Positions 21,985-32,650 of a DNA stretch of 64,000 nt are shown here, in pieces. A program made the position numbers and the translations under genes. Within the stretch, counting starts at the first letter, position 1. Each line of letters begins with the position of its first letter. The notes under the pieces are model-generated. The model did no database searches and was not told the DNA's origin. It saw only the letters and a program-made list of their open reading frames with translations. This DNA comes from Cryptomeria japonica (taxonomy: Eukaryota; Streptophyta; Pinopsida; Cupressales; Cupressaceae), in assembly GCF_030272615.1 (NCBI RefSeq), contig NC_081409.1, forward strand, positions 653,140,468-653,204,467, in the 5' to 3' direction.

Positions 21985-23417
21985 TTATGATATGATGAAA
22001 GAATAAGTATCTGGTAGATTACTGAGGGGGGGGGGGAGGGTGAATCAGTAAACTCAAAAACTGATAAAAACTCCCAAACTCAAAATAAACTTATCAATCA
22101 AATAACTCTGTCAAGATAATATCTCAAAGATTACTAACGTCAACCAACATTAACGGGTTTGACTGTTATACCAACTTAACAATAAACAACTTCAATCTTG
22201 TAAACATCAACAATGCTTAATCAAATATCAACATTATCATCTCTCAATGCTTCTAGTTATCATGATTTAATTAGAATAGTTAAGTAGTTAATCAAATCAA
22301 CAAATAAGATCATAACCACAAAAACATTCACCACTTAACACAAAAATTTATACGTGGAAAACCCAAATAGGTAAAAACCATGGTGAGATGAGACTCACAA
22401 GGATAGCTATCTGAACTCTTCTGAAGTTCGCCCTGTTAGGAGCCAAGCCTGTTAAAGTTTTACAATAAGTCATGTTAAAAACTAATTTCAGGTAGGAATC
22501 ACCCAGTTAAGGGATTTACAAATATGTCTTGATGAAAAGCACAATATCCTATTAGGAGTAACCTCATCGGAGGATTTGAGAATCCAAACTAATGGACCAC
22601 CTTGTTAGAAGATTTAAAAAGTAACCAAGCTTGTTAGAGTTTACCCAGTTAGGGGATTTTGATTTATGTTGTAATTGTTAGAAAACAACAGGTTTTCTTG
22701 ATCTGTCTCAATAGCACTACATCTGCTTGATCAGATTCTTCTTAAGCTTTAATCTGCCTTTACACAAACTACAGATCCATCCACCAATTTGACAACCACA
22801 CACTCAACTGGTTTCTGCCAACTTCTTTACAAACAACTTCATCGACCTTAAATACAAATCAACTAGGGCAGTAACACAACAAAAACTTAATTCTCATCAT
22901 CGAGATTACAAGCAAGTTGGTACAATCTTGATCGTTAGAAATCATAACAATCTTTTCACATTAATCAAGAAAATTCCAATCGCTCCATGATCACCGCTTC
23001 ATCATACTTGTAACTCATCACACGCTATGCATTTGATGCAATCCACTTTGCTCCTTTCCAAGACAATCAACAAACGTGCCAAAATAATCTGAACTTATTC
23101 TCATTCAATGATCACACATGTCTTCATCATTAACACTCAACATCAGATCATAAACTTGATCAGTTAGGGTTTAACACAGAACAACTGGTAGGGTTTACCG
23201 ATTTACATAACATAGAAAGGTTTAACCTTATAGACCGGTTCAACTTACAAACTACCATATACTGATTTACAACATCTTCCACAAAGTTTATCATACCAGT
23301 TACAATACAAATGCAATATCAAAAATAATATCAGCAATATCATGAATACCTTTCACCGGTTCAATTGACATCAATGACAACATATCATTAATGCAATCTA
23401 TATGCAAAATGCCAACA
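21985..23417 (-). mobile_element. 5' LTR of element A (copia, minus strand)
   Basis: About 1433 bp from TTATGATATGATG (first base pair of the terminal TG apparently mutated) to ATGCCAACA. The part from 22666 matches the left LTR 8656-9427. It contains an unusually long G-run (twelve Gs near 22025-22036) in the AGGGTGAATC tract and the reverse core GGAAAACCCAAATAGG near 22358. Coding sequence of element C resumes right after its end. Confidence 0.8.
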
Positions 23418-23692
23418 ATCGGTATATTGTTTAATGAACCCATCTCAATAATACATGTGTGATAACACTAGTGCAATAAACATTTCTAAGAATGCAATAC
23501 AACATTCTAGAACAAAGCATATATCTATTCGGTATCACTTCTTGAGGGAAAAAGTATTAGATAATGAAGTAAAGCTTGAGTATGTACCTAAAAAAGAGAA
23601 GATTGTAATTATCTTCACAAAGGCGGTGTATAAATACTTTTGAGTATCTCTGGTAGAAGTTAGGGGTATTACCCCTTCCTAATTTGAACTGA
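23418..23692 (+). pseudogene. Element C RNase H C-terminal remnant
   Basis: Resumes the copia frame broken at about 8655: GILFNEPISI, then after a 1-bp shift MCDNTSAINISKNAIQHSRT, FLREKVLDNEVKLEY and IIFTKAVYKYF. After another shift comes FEYLW, a stop and KLGVLPL. These are the terminal motifs of copia polyproteins. With 7237-7586 and 8568-8655 it reconstitutes the order of one RNase H domain. This shows that A and B inserted into it. Confidence 0.82.
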
Positions 23693-23934
23693 TGTACATT
23701 TTGATGTGCATTGGTCTAGTGAATTTGTTGCATATTCTTATCTGGACTAATGCTTGGGCGTTTCCTCTCAAGTGGAGAAGGAGTGAGTTTCATGAGGGAG
23801 TTATGCTCGTCTTTATATCCTTGATGTTAAAGGGGCAGAGATGATGAGATGTGCAAAAATGCTAATCTGACATTGCAAAGAGAGTTGTGTGTTTGTTGTT
23901 GATAGATGTTGTCATCGATGACAAAGGGGGGGAT
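23693..23934 (+). other. 3' UTR and polypurine tract of element C
   Basis: Non-coding segment ending in GACAAAGGGGGGATTG just before the LTR start TGTTGC at 23935, a typical copia polypurine tract. Unlike A, B and D only one such tract was seen. Confidence 0.65.
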
Positions 23935-24932
23935 TGTTGCAAATGTGATGTTGATGGTTGTCATTGATGTCAACATATTGTTTTGAGAATTGATGATTCG
24001 AAAGATGTGTTCTTGGAATGATTGGTGCTTCGAAAGATGTGCTACAATTGATATTCAGTGTTGATTGCTTGTGATGATGGTGATCTGGGTTTCTCTTTTT
24101 GTACCAGATATGGTATTGATTGATGGTATTCATGAGTATCTTGGTTTGATTCTTATTTTTTTTAAGTTGGGTGATGCTATTTTGCGTCTGGTTTGATCCA
24201 GAGTTGGATATTGAGCAGTGACATTTGTGTAGTGTATGAGTCATGATTTGGGTCCAGTATTTGTGATGGATGTAACGTGTTGATTTGATCAATGAAGTGC
24301 ATTGTGGGATAGTCTACTTCTCATTCCTTCCCACCACTGAAATGTTTAGTGTTGACCTATTTCAAATCTCTGTCTTGCTCGACTTAGAAGATTATGTTTC
24401 TTGAAGATTAAGAAGATGATTTGATTGTGTTGAGCTGTGGAAGATGTATGAGACTAAAAAGGAAAATCTGATTGATGTAAATATGAAAAGTGTGTTGTTG
24501 AGAGACACCAGAATTTGTTTTGACATTGTAGTTTATGTTTCAGTGGTAGATTCTCTTATCTTTCTTCTTCCTCCGACAGTGAGCCTTCTAAGAGTGAGCC
24601 TTTTTGGTAGTGAGCCACCCTCCGTAAAAATTACCTTAACCGGTGTCACCTTAACCGGTGTTATATATTGAGAACTAACATTCTCTGTGGTTTTTCCCTT
24701 CTTGGGTTTTCCACGTCACATATAGTGTTCATTGTGTGATCTGTTCTATATGTGTTTTCATGCTATATCTGTTTTATTTAATTTTGCTAGTTATTTCGGA
24801 TCTGTGAAAGAATTAAAGAAAGATTTAAGTTGTCAACTAATTCACTCCTACTCTGAGTTGCCCGGAGAATCAAGGAAAGATTTAAGTTGTCAACTAATTC
24901 ACCCCCACTCTCAGTTGCCCAAATATTTAACA
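23935..24932 (+). mobile_element. 3' LTR of element C
   Basis: Begins TGTTGCAAATGTGATG and ends about ATATTTAACA (24932). It contains the shared plant copia LTR core (GTGGTTTTTCCC... TTGGGTTTTCCACG near 24687-24715) and the terminal TTCACCCCCACTCTC tract. A 57-bp-period tandem duplication spans 24818-24920. The 5' LTR is not in the window, so the right boundary and target duplication (GACAT predicted) are unverified. Confidence 0.7.
24818..24920 (+). repeat. 57-bp-period tandem duplication at the end of the element C LTR
   Basis: GAAAGATTTAAGTTGTCAAC starts at 24818 and again at 24875. Both copies run through ATTCAC, the C/T tract and GTTGCCC, so the conserved LTR-end motif is present twice. 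Confidence 0.85.
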
Positions 24933-26970
24933 GACATGACTAAGATCTCCAACTACTCCATGGATTTTCTAATTTCACGCAACTCATTTTTTGAAATCAT
25001 CTAGATTATGCCTAGCCCCTAAGAGCTTCTCAATTAGATTAGAGCAAAACTCTATAATAGGTCAAGAAAGATGAGGAGAGTTAACAAAACGATTAGACCA
25101 AGAAGTAGAACTACTCCATCATCCTTGTCATCATCATCTTGACTTTCATTGCCTACTACTTTTCAACCACTCCCACCTATTTCCTATTCATTTTTTTTCT
25201 TTTTACCAAATAACTCCATCTTTAAATTTCCTATAAATAGAACATATATATATATATATATTCTTTAAACTGCATGTTTTGAAAAATATGATGAGTTCTA
25301 ATTAAGAACAATTTCTTTGTTCATTTTAACTTATTGTTAAAATGAATGAAGTTCATTTATTTATTTTTTCTTTCTTTCATTATAAACAAGATAAACTGAA
25401 TACAAATTAAAAACCATTTCTTCATTTGTTTTAACTAAATTGTTAGTTTATTTTTCGCTTTCCTTTTTTATAAAGCTTTAGTTTTCTTGACCATGACCAA
25501 AAAGCCACAAATTAAAACTTGTTTCTAAAGGTGCAAATTCAGGTCCATTTGGATTTTTCAAAAGTAAATCCAATCCTACAAAATCTAACAAGTCATCACT
25601 TGAGTGTGTTCAGCAGATCTTATCATGCTTCGAAGTGTTGACTTTTGTTTGATTTTGATTGGCCTACAGGCAGCTTAGCAGATTGATTCTTCAAATAATT
25701 TTTGGGTAAACAATAGATTAAAGACAAGGCTTCAAAGGCATTGGGCTGTGAAAATATCAATGGTGTTGTGAAGGACTGAATATGCTATTAGAGGACAGCT
25801 CTTTCTTCAGGCTTCCTAGCTTAATAGGAAAGAAAAAAGATAATTCTATGTAAAATTGTGTTTCTTATTGTTGTTTCTGATTTAGATATTTTTTTCTTTT
25901 TGTATCAACATTTTAGATTACATTTTATGATCCATTTTTTTTTGTTCATGAGTTATCTATCGTTCTGATGATAGATCACATAATATGATCCGAAACATTG
26001 ATACAAAGAAGCATGCATTATCTAAAGCAGAAGTAACAACAATAACTACTATAAATTGTGGAAAACTGATATCTATTGATGGGGTTCATCTCAGAATGTG
26101 TTGGTTAAATTGTGACATTGTTGATGGTACCACCAAGAATCAAATCCCTACTAGACTGATTGTGAATTGTATTTGAACTATTGATATTGCAGACTTAAAA
26201 ACACTATAACTGAAAAAAAAAAAAATATACCCTTAGATGAAGTGCCATATATCCAAAGAACTGTGGACATGCAAAATTATGCTCCTTAATGAAGAGCCAA
26301 ATATCCATAACAATTCGAAAGCTTAAGGGGAATGCTAATTGTGATACTACCTTTTATTTCAACCGGTGTTGGGCTCTTTGGAATGTTCGCCTCATAGAAA
26401 GGGTATGGCGGAAGTTTTTCCAACAAGCATTATAGAGAAAATTTAGATGCTTTTTACAGTTATATGGTGTATCTTATAAAATATTTCTGTACCTTTTTTT
26501 TTTACAGAGGCTTTCAGGATTTTTGACTACTGACTACTGTATCTTATAAAATATTTCTGCACAAGTACATAAATTTTTATTTGTAATTCAATTGATTGAA
26601 CACAATTGATAAAGATGATGGTATAAGTTATATAAATCATCCACTAAGATTCAACTACTCAAATCATTGTAATCCACTATATAAAAAGAAATACAGACAT
26701 CTATACACCACTGCATCTGAAAAACCTATTTATATTTCCACAGAGAAAGGTAACTATTGAATTCCAAATCATTCTCAATGGCAGGCCCGCCTCTTCGATT
26801 CCCCCTTTTTAATTTATTTCATCCCTTGGGTTCCGACACTCATTTTCAGCTGCAATAATCCGTGCTAGGTTTTAAGAATAGAATTAGAAATCCTCATTTA
26901 TATAGAACACATACAGATATTTTCTTTGAAGTATGCTGTTCTGTATAGGTGATCACTGGGTTGATCTCAA
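24933..26970. other. AT-rich sequence, no gene recognised
   Basis: Flanking sequence after element C. It holds a short TA microsatellite near 25243-25260 and an A-run at about 26213-26225. Small open frames (for example 25985-26176) show no recognisable domain. The text near 25000-25200 resembles low-complexity Ser-rich coding but is short. Confidence 0.5.
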
Positions 26971-27385
26971 ATCGATAGAGACAACTGTTGCAACTCCCCT
27001 GGTAGATATATATTTGTCTCATAATGGTGTATGGAAGCCCTAGAATAATTGTGAAGATCCATACTCAGCTAGTCTATTCCTTAATTCTCCATATTGGTCA
27101 AACTAGTAATAACTAACTACTACAGTACTAGGTCAAGATCCAAGGAGTCTCATGGAATTGGAACTATCATATACCATGGACATGCATAAAATAGATTTGT
27201 TGAATAGGCTTCAGAAACTTACAAGCAAATTCCATTGGCAGGAGAAATGCCAAATTCAACAACCTTCCACAATATTCTTGCTGGCTTTGCCAATGTGGGA
27301 GCTTTGGAACAGGGTATGCCCATCCATCAAAGCATCATGCATAGAGGACTTTTGTATCCAAAATTTGGGACCATAGGCAAGGTAT
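26971..27385 (+). pseudogene. Relic of a PLS-type pentatricopeptide repeat (PPR) gene
   Basis: Broken frames translate to PPR-like phrases in the right order: VATPLVDIY (compare the usual ATALVDMYAKCG), then KIQGVSWN (the VVSWN motif), YTMDMHK, then GEMPNSTTFHNILAGFANVG, ALEQGMPIHQSIMHRGL and KFGTIGK. Known PLS-class plant PPR proteins bind organellar RNA for editing or processing. Here only about two and a half repeats remain, with frameshifts between VSWN and the next motif and a deletion before KFGTIGK. No start, signal or E/DYW tail is seen. The family call is by motif and the exact parent gene is unknown. Confidence 0.65.
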
Positions 27386-28929
27386 GTGAGCTCTTTACCC
27401 TTAACTAAAGTTCTGTATCTAATAACTATATCTGCTTCTAAGACACTTTTATTTTTGTAGCCATACAAATTGATATCAAGTACAGGCTTATCAGATCATA
27501 AAAACACTGTCCAAATTACAGGAAAGATTACAGTACTGTTCTTAGCGTGTCAGTTAATTTTTGTTTTTTCCTAAATTTTACTCTGTACTTGCAGCTTCTT
27601 ATAAGGGCCTGCAGCTGCAACACAGATCTTGTTGCCTTTTACTGTTATGTAAAGTTTTACAATTTGCCAAATCGCTTAAATCATCTCAATTCTCGTTAAC
27701 GAAATATTTTCCTTCCAATCATTTTCTTCAGTTCTATAATTGAAAAATATAAAAACAGTGGAATTAAAGAAAATTCATTGACATCAGAGCGTCAAACAAG
27801 GCTCCGCTGAAATTTTTTAAGAGCAACTTAAAGCGTGTGATCCCATGCATCTTAAATTTAATTTCATTATTAGTTTTTTCATATACAATTTTACAGAATA
27901 TATTAATATATAATAATAATAATAAAAATCACAGAGAAAATTACTATAGAATAATAAGAATCACAGAATATATTAATATAGAATAATATGTTGACAATTT
28001 TTAAGGAGAGTCAATTTGGTCTCCAGATATCCAGAATTTTAACTAAATTGCTGCAAACTCTGATGTCTATATTTTCTTAGGTTCCAGCTTTCAAAATATT
28101 AAAAAAATCCTCCAAAACAAAGATTAAATAATAATGAACAAAACGTAAATTCAGAAAATATATAATATATTTAATTTTTTAAATATACAGATGTCGATTT
28201 AGATCTCTGTTTGTTTTCATTTAAATTAAATTTTATTATTAGAATAATATACTTAATCTTATTATTGAGACATTAGAATTAAAATTTTAAGTTATTATCA
28301 AAATATAATAATAATAATTATAAATTGGTGGGAAAAATTTCAAACCCCGCCTAAAAACATTTCTAAAACCCTTTAATGAAATCAAAATTCATGAAAACCC
28401 ACCCTTACTGTTCCTCTCATTTACTTTAAATCTTTTTCCTAAACTTTATCATTGAAATGAATAAAACAGCACAATTACAGTGGATTAATTCACAGAACAG
28501 TTGCATCACTTAGAGTTCCAAACAGATTTGTTTCCAGGGCAGCCGCAGCTACTAACATCGAATTTATAAATCTCGCCCCAAAATATTCACATTAATTTTT
28601 TGATAAATATTTATTATTGCAAAAAGCCTATATATAGATTTTAAAAAGCAGTCGATAGATTGGAATCACATCCAGAAAGTAGAATCAAGGTAAAATTTTA
28701 AATTATTAAAATAAACATACAACTGTGATCAGAAGATTTTCTCAAGTCATCAAATTATCCTCTATTGTTAATTACTCCTTTATTTTGTACTTTTTAACAT
28801 CAAATTTACATTTGCAGAACAGAAAGGCATCATATACACTGATATTTATGCTATCCAAAACCCTATTTAACAACTTTAAAAAAAAAACTACCCTGTTTAT
28901 GATCGAATTACAAGTTTTTTTGCAATTGA
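27386..28929. other. AT-rich sequence without recognised genes
   Basis: Low-GC DNA with a short AT-rich duplication near 27893-27990 (AATCACAG... twice). It may include the 3' UTR of the minus-strand zinc-ribbon gene at its right edge. Nothing else could be assigned. Confidence 0.45.
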
Positions 28930-29133
28930 TTATGATGTAACTACAAGCCTGGTGCCACAGCGCGTGCAAGTATGCCTTCGGCGCGTTTTAAAATAGAAGG
29001 GAACAAAGCAGAATCTCCATTGGCTCTCTACATCTGTAACTGTAATGACACCTCCACAGTAAGGGCACGCTCCAGGGGCCACCTGTGTGTTCAAAGTCCT
29101 CTCGTCTTCGTCGCAAACAAACACCAAACACAT
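28930..29133 (-). CDS. Small zinc-ribbon protein, conserved plant type
   Basis: An intact single-exon frame of 67 residues, starting at ATG 29133 (MCLVFVCDEDERTL) and ending with TAA at 28930-28932. A CxxC pair in GACPYCGG (Cys23, Cys26) and a second in HTCTRCGTRLVV (Cys56, Cys59) form a probable zinc ribbon. Between them is the conserved-looking DVESQWRFCFVPFYFKT segment. I recall short plant proteins of the same design annotated only as uncharacterised or zinc-ribbon, so no biochemical role is claimed. The frame extends upstream in-phase to a TTG, but ATG 29133 gives the family-like N-terminus. It is the only intact host-like gene in the window. Degenerate 60-bp repeats lie immediately upstream. 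Localisation and regulation are not evident. Confidence 0.72.
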   Translation of the reverse strand: MCLVFVCDEDERTLNTQVAPGACPYCGGVITVTDVESQWRFCFVPFYFKTRRRHTCTRCGTRLVVTS

Positions 29134-29140
29134 CTTACAG

Positions 29141-29370
29141 GAAGGGTTTTCACACAATCCTGATCAACTTTCTTAAACAAATATGGGATAATGGCTCCAA
29201 AGAAGGGTTTGACAGAATCCTAATGAATTTTCTTTCACAAGTATGGTAGAATGGTTAATACAGAAGGGAATCCTGATGCACTTTCTTTCACAATTAGGGG
29301 AGTCTGTTTCCAGAAAAGGGTTTTCACGCAATTCTGATCAACTTTGCTTAATAAATAAATGAATTATGGT
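29141..29370. repeat. Degenerate ~60-bp tandem repeats upstream of the zinc-ribbon gene
   Basis: Four diverged units each contain GAAGGG(TTTT), CACAATCCTGAT, AACTTTCTT-like and ATATGGGATAATGG-like parts, starting at about 29141, 29202, 29262 and 29322. The array begins 8 bp from the ATG, so it occupies the 5' UTR/proximal promoter of the gene on the minus strand. It may be an expanded promoter module or neutral minisatellite. Confidence 0.65.
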
Positions 29371-31435
29371 ATTTGATCTACGCAAGATAAGAATCAAGAT
29401 GGAAACCTCAGAAGGTTCTAGATTTGTAAAGAAATTTCTCGCTAAAGTTCCGCAAGTGCACCCCTGTTAATTGCGCGTGCTGCCGCGTTTTTTTTTTTCT
29501 TTTTTCACTTTAAGGAATGGTTTTATATTCGGTGTCCTTCCCAGCAGATTCCAGGAGCAATTCATAACCAATTTTATTCTTAATTTATTTCGAAAATATT
29601 TATTTGTAATTTTATTTCTTATTCAATAATATTTTTTAGATTATCATACAGTATTTTGGTGATATAATGTCAGCTTTTTGTTTTGTTGATATTTATATAG
29701 TCCTGAATACACGTGTCATCATTTCAAAATACCTAGAAAATAATAGGCATATATATTAAATATTAAATAATTGAAGTGGGTCCAAATTATCTTTTGGAAA
29801 ATCCTTTATTGATGTGTAAGTAGGATAAGAGATAAATGTGCCGTGAACATTAATTGAAGTAGATAAATATCATATTTCTTAAAATCATAATTAGAAATTT
29901 CTTATTGGATTCAAATTTTTATAGCAACTTATTTGAGAAGTCTTTTATTTAATCAAAGTTTCCAAGTCTACATCATCAAGGATGATGTCATATCAATGTT
30001 TTTTTTTTTGGTATCTATGTGACCATGTCTATGGAGCATCGAGAGGCAACTTTGATCGTGTTTAATAACTAATTAAAAATAAAAAGCTATTGTATTCTAA
30101 TTTTTAATTAATTAATAAAAACGGTCAAAGGTGCATCCAGGATGCCACATAGATAAATTGTTTATCAAAAAGGGTCCCCAAAATTGTTTAGGCCAATAAT
30201 TGTGCATTAAGCTATAATAGTTGTGTATTAAGTTATGTTTTGTTGGTGTATTGATGTGACATCACATGATTTGTTGTGTTTAGATAAAATGAACTCATCT
30301 CATTGAATTATTTGTTATAATGATAAACATTAACAACCTTGAAGTCACAATTAATAGTACTATATTATTAAAACTAGCAATCGCACTTTAGTATGCAATG
30401 GGTACGTCGAAGAGGTGGGGAAGGTCAATTAAGAAAAAGTTTGGTCTTTTTTTTACATACAATTGTGCAGTACATGAGGTCGATTTGTAACCTAATGCAA
30501 GAGCATCCTCAGTTCTTGGCAATCTTGCATTAACCAAAAATATTTATTTTCTGTTTGTTTTCTATTTTGGCAGTTTCAGCATTTTCTTGCATTGGCTCAT
30601 CGGACCTTGTGGAATTGGATTTTGCTTGAGAACATGATCATATTCCTTATTCTTAAACCGCGGAGCATTTCAATCATTTTCTTGCAAGTTATCGATTCCG
30701 ATTTCCGAGACAATTTTCTAGCACCGTAACCGTTTGGACCTATTTACATTGGTGAATCAACCAGATCCCTTCCATAGCTTGCAGAGGCATGTGCATTGAT
30801 TCCGATGTTCTTTGGCGTATGGTCGACCTTCCCTTTGATCTGCACTTCATCCTTTGGATTTTCTAGAGGAATCTCTTTTGCGGAAGCCGACCTATTGGTT
30901 TTACATGTTTGGTCTTGTTCTTCAGCATTTGATCCTTTTTGGGTAGTCCGGATCTCCTTGGATCATATAAATCATTGTAATTGAGCATTAGAAGTCAAGG
31001 GGAAGAAAGTAAGAAGAAACCAGATAGAATATAGTATATAGATCATAGGTTTGGAGGTCCGGGAGTGACCTGTTCTATAATTAAGCATGTTTGTAGCAGG
31101 CTAGTGAGCCGGATTTTGTAACCCGAATGTTATCGACTATCTGTAATCATTTTTTATGATCTAATATATTCAGTTCTGCATTACATCCATCATAGTTTCT
31201 TGTTTCTGTTGTGTTTACTCTTGCTGCCTGGTCCGGATTGATCTCTTTGAGGTCCCTCCCAATCAGTGACTGCACCATAACCCATTTAGAAAATGATGTT
31301 GTTTGTGCAACAAAGGTCTCAATGGAAAAGTGATAGCTTCAAATGAACTGTACACCCACTTAAAATAATCCAAACACAACTGAAAGAAAACCTCTAAATC
31401 AAGAAGATAATTAGGTTGCATTAACCAAAAAATTG
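29371..31435. other. Intergenic AT-rich sequence with possible LTR remnants
   Basis: Contains a fold-back repeat (30011-30155). The tract at about 30540-31280 has higher GC and LTR-like features (TTGTAACCCGAATG, GGTCCCTCCCAATCAGTG) but no paired copy, target duplication or coding signal. The LTR origin is only a suggestion. An open frame at 30796-30984 has no recognisable domain. Confidence 0.4.
30011..30155. repeat. Fold-back (MITE-like) inverted repeat
   Basis: The left arm (TATCTATGTG... CTTTGATCGTGTTTAAT) pairs with the right arm (AAAACGGTCAAAGG... CACATAGATA). The inner part TAATTAAAAAT pairs with ATTTTTAATTAATTA around a short loop. Total length is about 145 bp. Target-site duplications were not convincing, so it may be a MITE or a chance AT-rich fold. 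Confidence 0.55.
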
Positions 31436-32650
31436 TGTTATGTTTAGGGAGATAGGAAGAGATAGGAGAGACAAATATAGAAAGAGAGAGAGAGAGATCA
31501 GGGAAGAGAAAGAGATAGAAGGAGGGTAAGGAGATAGAGATAGAGGGGACGATATAGATAGAGATGAAGATGGAGAAGGAGAAGGAGATATATATAGAGA
31601 GTAGAGATAGAGATCTAGAGATGAGAGAGATAGATAGCGATAGAAGAGATAAATATATGGTGAGAGAAAGAGAGAGGGGGAGAGAATGAGAAAGGAAGAT
31701 ATAAAAAGATAGAGATATAAAGTGATATAGATCTAGGGGTATCTAGTGAGGGAGAGATATAGAAGTAGAGAGAGATGGAGAGATAACGAGATAAAAGTAG
31801 AAGGATAGATTAAAGAAGCAACATGGAGACATAGAGATAGAGACAAATAAATATAAATGTAGAAGTCTACGAAGAGATATAGGGAGAGAGTTGGATCGAA
31901 AAAGGGAGATTAATATGTTTGGATATAGATGGGGAGAGGGGAAGACAAATGTAGAGATGAAGATAGAGTGAGAGATGAAGAGGGATTCAAATAGATAAAG
32001 AGATAGAGAAATAGGGAGATAAGGAAAGATAGGTAGATAGAGAGGGGAATAGAGAAGGAGAGATAAGGATAGAGAGATAGAGAGATAGAGATGGAGAGAT
32101 AAAAGAGGAAGAGATAGAGAGATATAGAGATAGAGATGGAGAGATAAAAGAGGAAGAGATAGAGAGATATACAGGAAGAGAGACGCATAGAGATAAAGAG
32201 AGAGGGGGAAAGGGGGAGGAAGAGAGAGACAAAGAGACAAACAAATAGATAGAAGTGGAGATAAACAAATAGAGAGGGAGAAAGTCATAGAGAAATAGGG
32301 GAAATAGAGAGAGGGATAGAGAAAAAGGGAGAGATTTAGAGATAAATATGAAGAGAAGGAGAGATATAGATATATATGGAAGAGAAGGGGTGAGGTAGAG
32401 ATAGAGTGATAGATAGCCCGGATAGGGATGGAGTGAGGGGGAGAGATGAGGAGAGATAGAGAGAGGAAGGGAGAGAAAGAAAGAGAGATAGGTATATGAG
32501 GGGGAGAGGAGGGGGAGAGAGGGAGAGATGGCTCAATAGGTATAGAGATGGAGAAGGAGAGAGATATGAAGAGATATGAAGAGATATCAATAGAGGGTAA
32601 CATAGAGAGATAGATAGATAGTAAAAAGAGATAGAGAGATTGGGAGATAG
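31436..32650. repeat. GA-rich (GAGATA-type) microsatellite tract, ~1.2 kb
   Basis: Almost pure purine with T interruptions: AGAGAT/GAGATA/AGAGAG words with no long exact period. The complementary strand gives an artefactual Ser/Leu/Ile-rich frame (31743-32603). Imperfect 60-bp duplications occur near 32075-32170. Confidence 0.9.

Noticed and set aside
29134-29157. Eight-codon upstream extension of the zinc-ribbon frame from TTG
   Set aside because: No ATG; the ATG at 29133 gives the family-like start MCLVFVCDEDER.
30540-31280. Candidate LTR or gene region of higher GC
   Set aside because: No paired LTR, target duplication, polypurine tract or domain could be seen; kept only as unassigned.
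31743-32603. Open frame of 286 codons, Ser/Leu/Ile-rich, minus strand
   Set aside because: Entirely made of the GAGATA microsatellite read on the other strand; no domain and repetitive codons.
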